Assembly: GCA_014281115.1 (NCBI GenBank)
Contig: JACONQ010000013.1
Location: forward strand, 62,001 to 126,000
Source of the DNA: Laburnicola sp. R22_1
Taxonomy: Eukaryota > Ascomycota > Dothideomycetes > Pleosporales > Didymosphaeriaceae
DNA: 64,000 nt
Reading direction: 5' to 3'
Within the stretch, counting starts at the first letter, position 1; the number at the start of each line of letters is the position of its first letter. Made by a program: the position numbers and the translations under genes. Positions 11,934 through 20,762 of this stretch are shown here, one piece after another. The notes below the pieces were generated by a model. That model searched no databases and was not told where the DNA came from. It worked only from the letters and a program-made list of their open reading frames with translations.

Positions 11934-13380
11934 CTAAAATATAACATCGCCAAGTGTCAGTAGGACCATGTCTATTCTTTGCGAGGCATGCTGGGCTCGG
12001 GTCTCCGCCAACATATTCCACACCTGCCTCACTTCTTCCCGTAATATGTGAGGAGCTCCCTGCCCTTGATGCATCCACGCTCTATCTTCTTTGGTCATCT
12101 TGTTCCAAATTTCCATCATAGGACCCGTAAAACCGTCCAGGCCAGGTGGTGCAGCCACAATGCGCCGCAGAACTGCCGCTCCTACCTTGCCTCCTGTATT
12201 TTGCATACCACGCGTAGGATGTGTGTCAAAGCCATCAGCGCGACCCATTGTGTTGTAAGATCGGCGTTCTTGCTCGTCGCTCTTTCTTTGATGGTTGGGA
12301 TGCGGCCTTTGATGGTCTTAGAGTAGACAATGTGTGCGATGTCCTCTGTGGATGACAGAGGGTTATAGTTCGAATCTTCGAGAAGGTAGTCGACATCTCG
12401 GACGTGGCGGTCGAAATCGATGGTTGGCCGGCAGGAATGGCTGGAGCGTGTGTCTTGGCTTTGCCTGAGTCTTTACGTGTGTCTTCGGCTTTGCGTGTGG
12501 TTTCGACGTTGCGTGCGTTGTCGACTTTGCGTGCGTTGTCGACCTTGCGTGCGTTGTCGAACTTGCGTGTGTTTTCGATATTGCGTGCCTGTTCTGTCTT
12601 GATTCTTTCGAATTCCCGCCTTCGCTCTTCTTTGCGCATCTCCTTTTCACGTTCCCTGCGTAGTCGCCTTTCTATTACTTCTTCCTCCCGACGCAACTGC
12701 TCTGCAGACGGCTTTGCTTCCGTTGTGTGCATGACTATCGCTTTGTGTCCATGCTGCGATTTGTACGATGCCTCCATGTCTTTCAAAGACCGTGGTTTGC
12801 TCACTTGCTCTGCCTTGTGAGATTGTAGCGGTTTGTGGGTGCAGTAGAGCTTCGGGTTGTGCGCCTCTTGTGCTCCACGCGCTGCAACCACGTCGTCAAT
12901 ATTGTTGTTCAAACTTGATGGGGGCACGTCACCGAGACGAGATCGCATCTGTGACGCTTTGGGCACGGCGTGGTTGTAGGCGGGCTTTGGTGTCGCGATA
13001 GCATGAGGGATGTGATCCTCGTAGTGACCCTCCGTCCGTCGACGCTTGGAGAAATGCGTGGCGGAGCACTTTAGGTGATCATCCTCTGCCTTTTGCGACC
13101 ACGGAAGAGTGCGCTTTGCGTCAGTGTCGGCGGATTTTGGCATCGCCATAACCCGTAGCGTATGCTCCTCATAGTGCCCTTCTGTTCGTCGGCGTTTGAT
13201 GGAATGCGTAGTCGGCGTGGTCTGGCGAATATCCTTTGTTTTGCGCGCGGAAACCACTGCATCAACTGTGTCATTCACGCGTGAATGATGCACGGTGTGG
13301 GCGCGATTGGGCACAGCCATTGCATGATGATCATAGTGCGCATCCGTTCGTCGTTGTTTGGAGGCGTGCTTGGTCTCCAT
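11934..13380 (-). CDS. Unrecognised repeat-containing basic protein; C-terminus frame uncertain
   Basis: The clearest part is a 381-codon frame from ATG 13380 to 12235. It has three spaced copies of a KRRRTEGHYE-like motif (about residues 8, 64 and 111; likely nuclear-localisation-type basic patches). A charged Arg/Glu coiled-coil segment follows, then a hexapeptide repeat (ARKVDN and variants) encoded by an 18 bp tandem repeat. Downstream, two other minus-strand frames look more protein-like than the end of this frame. One spans about 12190-12420 and contains VRDVDYLLEDSNYNPL. The other spans 11934-12230 and contains GPMMEIWNKMTKEDRAW. The true C-terminus therefore probably passes through them by introns or frameshifts. 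I do not recognise the family. Confidence 0.5.
12491..12595 (-). repeat. 18 bp tandem repeat coding for a hexapeptide
   Basis: About five imperfect copies of an 18 bp unit (plus strand TTGCGTGCGTTGTCGACC) encode Asn-Ala-Arg-Lys-Val-Asp and variants on the minus strand inside the unrecognised gene. Confidence 0.8.
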
Positions 13381-13847
13381 GTTTCAGGAAGAGAAACATC
13401 GCAGACCTTTTGGTATACGGTACAATGCTGTAAGGGAAGCTGTGGGTGTGTTGAAAACGCATTGAAAAAAGGTAAAGCAGCGGGTCTCCATGTTTAAGAT
13501 GGCGAAAGAGGTGGTGGTGGAGTTGGGAGGAAGAGATGTTGTGGTGTGTGGTGGGACACGTCGAAACGGGGTGAAACGCTAGACCACAATTGACAGTGCG
13601 AGAATCGTTCACGAACTCACGTGATAGGGCCTCATCCATAAGGCCATGGTTATGGAGTTTTGAAAATATCAAAAAATGATAGTGCCGTCTCGCAGATCTC
13701 ACTCGGCTTTGATATAGCCACAAATCTTACGGTGGGCGTAGCATGTGGATCCATGGATATATGAAGGTCATTTGCTACGCGTAGCGTGCTTGGCGTCACA
13801 CTCTTAACGCGTCTCGTCGCGTCTTCCACCATCCCATCTCTTTCACC

Positions 13848-13871
13848 ACACACACACACACACACACACAA
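13848..13871 (+). repeat. (CA)n microsatellite
   Basis: About 12 CA dinucleotides lie immediately upstream of the next gene's likely start, in its presumed 5' leader. Confidence 0.9.
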
Positions 13872-13880
13872 CAAACAAAA

Positions 13881-14856
13881 ATGGCGACCGCACCCTCCAA
13901 AGCGTCAACGACTAGACCCCACCCCCTCCACAACCCACCAAACATTCACCCACCCCTACGCCGTCGTCGCCCCAACCTTCGCCACCAACCACGCCGCCCT
14001 CACCCACCAGCAAGCCATGCACCCCAACGACCTCTGGACCACAATCTGCTCCCTCCCCGAAGCGACACTCCGCGAAACCCTCTTCCACGTGCTCTTCTCC
14101 ATCTACGACATGCACCACCAGCGCATCCGCTCCGAAGCCGAAGCCGCCGCCGCCGCCCGCAAAGCCGAAGACGCGCGCATCAAGCGCGAGAAAAAACGCG
14201 TCGTGTCGTTTGATCGCGATGTCGAGCAGGTGGAAGAGTGGCTACATGATGACCATCCGAATAATTTTAATCGGAAGAGTTTTGCGGCTGCGTCGGCCTT
14301 GTATGAGAAGAGGTTGAAGCCGCGGATTGCGAAGATGAAGGAGCGGGGGATGAGTGAGCATGCGAGTTTTGGGACGCGGTGTAATGCACTGAAGGGGTTG
14401 ATTGGGTTGGCGGAGGTGATTTGTGAGAGGGGGAAGGGCGCGATTGGGTGTGAGATTGTGGCGTGGTTTGGGAATGACGATCTGATTTCTGAGGCTATGC
14501 TTGCGGTGTTGGGGGTTATGAGTCCGAAGGAGATAGAGAGGGCGTGTTCTGAGCGTGTCGATGGCATGCCGTTGTTCCAGAAGGTCTATCGCGTCTCCGA
14601 CGTGGCGGAAGAAAGTTATGCCCGGGAGGGGGCTTTTGAGTGTTTGGAAAAGGTGGTGAATAAGATGGGATATGAGTTACAGGACGAAGATGATATTGTA
14701 CTATGGTCAGCTGCGGAGCAAAACGGCAAGGAAACACTGCGGGGTTCGTCGCAGCAGGACGCAGTCGAGGTTATAGATCTCGTTGATGAGGACGACTTGG
14801 ACGATCCGCTTCCCAGTTCGAGGAATCCATCGAATTGGAAACCGGTGGATAGTTGA
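13881..14856 (+). CDS. Unrecognised fungal protein, start region ambiguous
   Basis: A continuous frame of convincing protein runs from upstream of 13881 to the stop at 14854-14856. It includes a HPNDLW...LPEATLRETLFHVLF segment, an Ala/Glu/Lys-rich helix, a helical core and an acidic tail (VIDLVDEDDLDD, resembling a SUMO-interaction-like patch). The first ATG in this frame is 14017, which would give 279 residues. The coding character (KRQRLDP and following) begins earlier, and the ATG with the best context, at 13881, is in another frame. Either a one- or two-base indel has moved the start out of frame or translation begins at 14017. The family is not recognised. The gene is plus strand, convergent with the pectate lyase gene. 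Confidence 0.6.
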
Positions 14857-14966
14857 GAAACGTCAAACCACAGAAAAATCGGTAGATAAATGAGAAGCAT
14901 CAACCCGCAGAGAGATCAGAATAAAGTATTGTTGATATGATACACATTAAGAATCTCGCAACCCCC

Positions 14967-16073
14967 TTAAATCTTCCCCAACCCAGCACCAGCTTTAACA
15001 ACCCTCTCCACCTGCTTCAGCGGAGTAAGCTTATACTTATACGGCGCCTTCGTGAAATTTCCCACGCGCGTGATATTGATGCTCGCTGGACCCCAATCGT
15101 TCTCTGCGCCCATAATTAGCACTGCACACTCCTCATTCCCGCATACAAAGGTATGACTTACTCGCACCCAGATTCGCAAACCCATCGAGTTCATAGTCAC
15201 CCTCGGGGCTCGTATTCGGACTATCTTCCGGAATGACAAGCCCATACGTCGACAGCGCCTCCGAAGTATTCCCACAGAAAACGTTGCCCTCAACAAGGAC
15301 CTGGTTGTCGCTGCGGCTGTGGATCGCCTGGAACAAAAAGTCCTTGTAGTAGTTGTTGTAGATGTGCTGGTGTCCGAAGCGGCCGGCGGGCCCGCGCGTG
15401 CCCTCGTTGCGCCAGTAATTGTGACTATCGGGGTTAGATTCAAGAGTAATTACAGGGCAACGGGAAGCGAAACTCACTGATAGGTAACATGCAAATGGCC
15501 TGAATCAACATCCCGCAATGCGTCGCTATTCCCTACCAAGTTACTCTTCCAATGATCATGGAAGTAGTTCCAGCTCACGGTGATCCAATCGCTCGCACGC
15601 ACAATATCGCACTGCCCATCATACTTGTCCGGGCCACCATTGAGATCGCTCTCGAACTCGTTGTGGTCGATCCAGACTCTTGTCGAGTTCTGGATGGTGA
15701 TGCCGTCGTTGTCGAGGATGAAGCGGATGCCCAAGTTGCGGATGATGACGTTGGACTTTCCGTTGATGTTGAAGCCGTTGTTGAGGATGGTGGCGCCGCT
15801 GCCGGTGCCGATGAGCGACTTGTTGCTGCCGATGGAGAGGCGCGAGGTTAGGTTGAAGGTGCCGGAGAGGTAGATGGTTCGGGGGGTGGAGTCTGCGACG
15901 GCGGAAGAGAGCGCTGATGGAGTGGTGACGGTCACGGTTGCCCCTCCTTGGCCGCCGGTCGTTGCCCCTATGGGATTGTCTTTTGCGAAGCCGACGAGGC
16001 TGAAATCAGGTGCAGTAGGTACCGCAGATGCACCTAGAAGTGACACCGAGAGGGTGAAGACGCTGAACTTCAT
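14967..16073 (-). CDS. Secreted pectate lyase (polysaccharide lyase family 1)
   Basis: This pectate lyase cleaves polygalacturonate by beta-elimination and acts outside the cell. The model joins 15478-16073, 15162-15424 and 14967-15103 and gives 331 residues. Introns are 53 bp (GTGAGT...GATAG) and 58 bp (GTAAGT...CGCAG). The start MKFSVFTLSVSLLGASA begins a typical signal peptide cleaved near residues 17-20. PL1 hallmarks follow in order: GATTGGQGG near the mature N-terminus, GIRF, the WIDHNEF motif, a DG/CD calcium-site region, and HHNYWRNEGTRGPAGRFG with the catalytic Arg region followed by NNYY. The length is typical. The promoter side is limited to about 500 bp before element E. Such enzymes suggest a plant-associated or saprotrophic lifestyle; that is inference. 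Confidence 0.93.
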
Positions 16074-16571
16074 CTTGACTTGCGCAATTGAGAAGCACAA
16101 ACCCTTCAACAAAATCTTGCCTGGCTCCCATCTTTATATTGCTTCCCCTGGGAGTAATTATAATTACATCAACGCTCGCTTTCAGGGGCGTCCCCACTAC
16201 CAGGTACGCAGGGCTGCTGACCGGGCGATCCCAGACATCGAACCGTAATTCCTCCGCATTTCTCCCTCGCAAATGTTAAATGACGATGCTCGAGGCAAGG
16301 GTTCATCAGAGATGAGTGGCGGAGAATTTGGTTCTCCGGATTATCTCGACGGGGATCAGCTGCTTGGCGAGATGGCGGGGAAACGTGGGCACCTGGCACG
16401 GGTATCAAGTACTCAACCAGCGTTTGCCTAATCCGAGCTGGCTCCATAACACAACATGGTGCCGTAAGAACCATGCATCTACGCGAAACAGTAGCACCCG
16501 ATCACGAACGCCTGCAGGGACCCGTACGGCAGCTCCGTCGCATCTTGTACTCCTGACTGGAGATAGACCGG
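16074..16571. other. Intergenic: pectate lyase promoter region
   Basis: About 500 bp between the pectate lyase start and the TA that bounds element E. No coding frame is supported. It presumably holds the lyase promoter. Confidence 0.5.
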
Positions 16572-18709
16572 TACCATGTTTCCCCGCTCAACGCACAGAC
16601 CCCACTCAACTCACAGTTGGCACCAAAAATCTCTATACTTTCAACCCTCATAACTCTACCAATATGGACCCGATTGACGCAGCTGTTGAAGCTTTGAGAT
16701 CCCTGAAGTAGGAGAACGTCCTAATATATCTCAGGTTGCGCGAGAGTACGGCGTTGAGCGGTCGCGGCTCTCAAAGCGTTTTCGCGGAGTGCAGGGCACC
16801 TATGCGTCCCGGACAGAAGAAAAGCGACTCCTCAACTCTACACAGGAAAAACAGCTACTACAGTACATTGAAAAGCTGTGTACACGAGGCCTACCTCCTA
16901 CAAGAGAGATAATACGAAATTTCGCAGCAGAAATAGCCCATCAAGAGCCAGGAAAACACTGGGTTAATCGCTATATTACGCGGCATCAAATCAACCTTAT
17001 ATCGCGATAGACATCTAGTATTGATAACCAGCGCCACAAAGTTGATTCAGCCTTCAAATACGCCCTCTATTTTAAGCTTTTAGACGATAAGATCAAGCAG
17101 TACAACATCGCGCCATCAAATACATACAATATGGATGAGAAGGGCTTCTTAATTAGGGTAGTGTCAAGAATAAAGCGCGTATTCTCCCAACGCCAGTATG
17201 ATCAGGGTAGCGTCAAGCAGGTACTCCAGGACGGCAACAAGGAGTAGATCACGACGATAGCTTGTATATGCGCCGACGGCAGCTCTCTCGATCCTGCCCT
17301 CATATATCAGGCAGCTTCTGGCAATATTCAGGACACCTAGTTGCAGGATTTTGATCCTCAAGAGCACCGCGCCTTCTTTGCCTTATCACCTTCAGGATGG
17401 ACAAACAACAAACTTGGCATTGCCTGGCTTAAGAGGTGCTTTTAGGAGGAGACTAAGACAAAGGCAAAACGCGACTATAGGCTCCTTATTCTTAATAGGC
17501 ATAGCTCGCATATTACAATAGAGTTTATTAAGTTCTGCGATTAAAATAGGATCCTCCTAGCTATCTATCCGCCGCATTTAACTTATACGCTGCAGCCTCT
17601 AGATGTCTGCCTTTTTAAGCCTCTCTTAGCTGCATATACTAAAGAGCTCTCCTAATTCATGTACAACAGCTAGGGCCTTATATCTATTACTAAGCGCGAC
17701 TTCTTCCGCTTCTTCTATAGGGCGTATAGGACCGCGTTTGCTAAGGAAACGATTATTAACTTATTTAGAGTTACTAGCATCTCTCTACTGGATAGCAACG
17801 CTATATTGAAGAAATTCAAGGATCCAGAGCCTAAGAGGCTATTAAGTAGTGATAGTATGTTGTTACTACTCTCTGCAAGCGACTGGCGCAAGATTGAACG
17901 GCTCCTACAACAGGTAGTTAATAATATCTACAATAAACGCGCCTTACAGCTCTCTCACACGATACATGCAATCACAACTTAAAAACAGCTCCTTTAGCAT
18001 GAAAACAACCGCCTTAAAGACGCCCTTATTAATAAGGAGAAGCGCCGTACGCGTGGCAAGGCATTACTACTTAAACCTTCCCAGAATTACGCTAGTGGCG
18101 CTGTCTTCTGGTCGCCATCTAAAGTTGAAGCTGCCCGCAATTAACAAGTCCAAAAAGACGCCAAAGCAGAAGAACTACAACACTAGAAGGATCGCAATAA
18201 GCTAGCTAGGGAGCAAAAAAAGCAGGAGAAACAGGCTATGCTTTAGCAAAGAGCAGAAATGAGGATGGCTGCAAAAGAGATCAAATTGCAGGGAAAACAG
18301 CAGAAGGCTGCAGAGCGCGAAGAAGCCCTACTCGCCCACGCAGCTAAAAAGCAACTCCAGAATAATATACAATTAGCTAAAAGGGTAAGGCGCGTAGCCT
18401 TACAGCTCCTGCACCTCCTGCTCATGTTATTGAGGACCTAGAGGCTGATGCTGAGGATCTATCCGTCATTGAAGGGGTGGTAGAGGCATCTGGCCCATCA
18501 ACGCGCACGCGTACAGTACGCCTCCCACAGAGGTATCGCACCTAATATATCGTTGCCAATCGATTAAAACGACTTTTAAGAATGCTACTACAAAAAATCT
18601 CGTGATAATTTGATCTATATAGAGCTGTACAGCTTTAAAAGTAGTAGTAGTGGGCATCCTCAAACTGTGCGTTGAGTGGGGTCTGTGCGTTGAGCGGGGA
18701 AACATGGTA
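16572..18709 (+). mobile_element. Element E: inactivated pogo-type transposon
   Basis: The element is flanked by TA at 16572-16573 and 18708-18709 and has inverted ends CCATGTTTCCCCGCTCAAC... / ...GTTGAGCGGGGAAACATGG. Each TIR has the motif CTCAACGCACAG twice at 18 bp spacing (16587 and 16605 left; 18665 and 18683 right, inverted), with one change in the inner left copy. At 2.13 kb it matches elements C and F minus its LINE. Element D begins directly at its right-hand TA. Confidence 0.9.
16664..18545 (+). pseudogene. Transposase pseudogene of element E
   Basis: It starts MDPIDAAVEALRSLK, the same N-terminus as the element F transposase, and is homologous throughout to C and F. A stop and frame change follow residue 15. 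The frame then resumes from about 16800 with many TAG/TAA codons at positions where relatives have Trp or Gln (for example 17008, 17245 and 17338). The first catalytic block YNMDEKGF is present. The second reads LLILNRHSSH, so the catalytic Asp is replaced by Asn through a G-to-A change. The C-terminus is the Lys/Gln/Glu-rich coiled coil typical of this group. It is dead by several independent lesions. Confidence 0.85.
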
Positions 18710-18758
18710 AGCTCGGCCATATAGTGGTCGGCCACATATAGTGATCGGCCACCCCACC
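18710..18758 (+). repeat. Left TIR of element D
   Basis: It begins AGCTCGGCCATATAGTGG and is the inverse of 20452-20500 with one mismatch. It contains three TCGGCCA motifs with starts 15 and 17 bp apart. Confidence 0.9.
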
Positions 18759-18804
18759 CAAAGCAGCCACACAGTTTGGAGTCGCGATTTCTCAACAACA
18801 ACAA

Positions 18805-20397
18805 TTACAATTGCCATTTAGTACACATAGAACTAAGTTCAAGTGCTGCTACTGCTGCTGCTGCTTTTTGAGCTTCTTTCTCTAGTGAACTACTTGCCTG
18901 TTGAGCCTGTAAAGCAGCTGCTCGGTTAATAGCAGCCTTTATAGCCTTAATATTACTAAAGCGCTTATTTGGATTAACTTGAACGCGCTTTCTGACGTGG
19001 GTGATCTTAGCACTATCTAGTTGATATTTGAGTCGTTGATTTTCAGCCTTAAGTTGGGCTGCCCTGGTGTTGGCTTCTGCAATAGCCTTGCCTGCCTTGC
19101 TAAGCACTACGCGGGTGCTTCGTGAGAGAAATTCTGACAACAGTAGCTGTTGTTGAGCCTTATATAGAGCCTGTGAGCTCCGAGGGGTGTTGAAGACTTG
19201 ATCTGCAGTTACTAGCCCCTGACTGCTCGCTGGAGGGGTGACTGGCCGGCCAGTTACTTGAGATGAGAGCAGCACAAGGTCTGGGTTGTATGGGCAGAGC
19301 CCTGCAGCCCTCCAGCCGGCTCGGATAACTCGCTCTGAGAGTCCTTCTTCTCTAGCTTTGTTGTATGATATAACGAAGCGCTCTTTTTTGATAGGTGCTG
19401 CGTCATCAAGGGCTGAGAGAGCTCGTATCTCACCACAGTACTTGGATTTGAGTACCAAGAAAGGAGCAAGATCCAACGGCTGAAGCAGGTGTGAGGAGTG
19501 AGCTAGAAGATACAAGAGGTGGATCTTGTTGACCTTGCAGAGCCACATAAAGTCAATAGGGATGTGGGAGCCATGGCCGTCAAGAAGGAGGAGCCGCCAG
19601 CCACTATTAGATAGTGAAGTATTTGGCATGAAAATACGCTGCAACCATTTATAGCCAATTGAGTTTAACGTCCATCCATTCTCTAACGTTGTGTAGAGCC
19701 AATCTGGTGTGCCTTGTGCTGGAAACCACGTTGACTGTAGATGCTTGCCCTTAAAGATAACTAGGCATTGAAGCTTGACGCCGACAGCTGAGATGGTCTT
19801 AATGATTAATACCCACTCGCGATCCTTTGGGGATTTGATATAAGCCTTCTTCTTTAATGAACTGGCAACAACCTGGGAGTTTGTACATACCCCTAGTGCG
19901 CACCTAGTCTCATCCATATTCCATATGTCTTTATACTGTATGCCTAGCTCTATTCTTGTCCGCTTAAACAGCTCAAGAAAGGCTTGTATAGTGTCTTGAC
20001 TGGCTGCAGTAGTCCTTACACTCTCGATTGTTCGGCCGACGATAGAGGCGACGCGTGGGTTGCGTGTGATGAAATGGGGTACCCATAGTTGCCCCAGAGG
20101 CTCGTGGTCACCGTTCATGTGCAGGATTTGGGTGGCCATCTCTCGCACACAGGGATGAGATGGAGGTTGTGCGCGTGAGTCCTCTTCTAGTATCCACTCT
20201 ACTAGAAAGCGCTCTTGCTCCGGAGTCAATCGCTGTTGGTTGGAGTGAGCTATCGCGTTGGGTTGGCGACCGTTGATGCGCTCTTGGAGAGTTGATCGGG
20301 GCACGCCCCAGGCCTTAGCAGCCTTCCGTTGGCTTGTATAAACACCAGAATTAAGATCGCTAATAGCAGATTGTATTGCTAGTTCACGAGGATCCAT
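18805..20397 (-). CDS. Intact pogo-superfamily transposase (HTH_Psq / CENP-B HTH / DDE_1)
   Basis: This is a 530-residue DDE transposase that would bind the TIRs and cut and paste the element at TA sites in the nucleus. Residues 1-50 form the Psq-type helix-turn-helix (QRKAAKAWGVPRSTLQERI). Residues 55-125 form the CENP-B-type second DNA-binding part. The DDE_1 catalytic core follows with Asp162 (NMDE), Asp273 (LLDGHGSH) and Asp309 (QPLDLAPF) all present. A C-terminal Ala/Gln/Lys-rich coiled coil follows from about residue 430. The start MDPRELAIQ (ATG 20397) is chosen because elements B and E/F transposases start equivalently (MDAREVAIQ, MDPI...). No stop or frameshift is present. It is the only undamaged transposase in the window. 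Confidence 0.93.
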   Translation of the reverse strand: MDPRELAIQSAISDLNSGVYTSQRKAAKAWGVPRSTLQERINGRQPNAIAHSNQQRLTPEQERFLVEWILEEDSRAQPPSHPCVREMATQILHMNGDHEPLGQLWVPHFITRNPRVASIVGRTIESVRTTAASQDTIQAFLELFKRTRIELGIQYKDIWNMDETRCALGVCTNSQVVASSLKKKAYIKSPKDREWVLIIKTISAVGVKLQCLVIFKGKHLQSTWFPAQGTPDWLYTTLENGWTLNSIGYKWLQRIFMPNTSLSNSGWRLLLLDGHGSHIPIDFMWLCKVNKIHLLYLLAHSSHLLQPLDLAPFLVLKSKYCGEIRALSALDDAAPIKKERFVISYNKAREEGLSERVIRAGWRAAGLCPYNPDLVLLSSQVTGRPVTPPASSQGLVTADQVFNTPRSSQALYKAQQQLLLSEFLSRSTRVVLSKAGKAIAEANTRAAQLKAENQRLKYQLDSAKITHVRKRVQVNPNKRFSNIKAIKAAINRAAALQAQQASSSLEKEAQKAAAAVAALELSSMCTKWQL

Positions 20398-20451
20398 TTT
20401 GAACGCGTGGTGTTGAGAGTATAGATGATCAAAAAGTGAGTAACGCGTTGT

Positions 20452-20500
20452 GGTGGGGTGGCCGATCACTATATGTGGCCGAACACTATATGGCCGAGCT
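20452..20500 (-). repeat. Right TIR of element D
   Basis: This is the inverse of the left TIR with one mismatch (GTT for GTG/GTC in the spacer). It ends GGCCGAGCT against the TA at 20501. Confidence 0.9.
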
Positions 20501-20762
20501 TAACCCGACACCGGTCCGAGACGCAACAACTAAGAGCGAACGAGAACCGGTTACGACTTTCTGGAAATGGGATACAGACGAACAAAGTGTCGCTGTCCCT
20601 TGCGCAAGGCCGTGAGTTATGTCTCAAATTGGGAGATGATCAAGCGGCTTGAAGGTGAGGAGAGTTTTCAAAATTAGTCATCTGTTGATATGGGTATCGT
20701 CTAATCCAGAGTGGCGTGGTACGAATGTAGAGTTAGTTACACGTGAAAGCGCTGCTGTAGCC

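Larger units (their letters stand above)
18708..20502 (-). mobile_element. Element D: intact pogo-type DNA transposon
   Basis: This is a 1.79 kb element flanked by TA at 18708-18709 and 20501-20502. Its TIRs are about 50 bp with a single mismatch (18710-18758 and 20452-20500). Three TCGGCCA motifs stand at 18713, 18728 and 18745. It holds one uninterrupted transposase gene filling almost the whole interior. There are no RIP-like stops. It lies exactly at the 3' terminal TA of element E. The intact gene and matching TIRs suggest a recent and possibly still mobile insertion. Confidence 0.92.

Noticed and set aside
12404..12820. 138-codon plus-strand frame with Leu/Arg repeats
   Set aside because: It is the reverse reading of the 18 bp tandem repeat and coiled-coil region of the minus-strand gene.
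20398..20469. N-terminal extension of the D transposase
   Set aside because: It would start at a GTG inside the TIR; relatives B and F start at the equivalent of ATG 20397.
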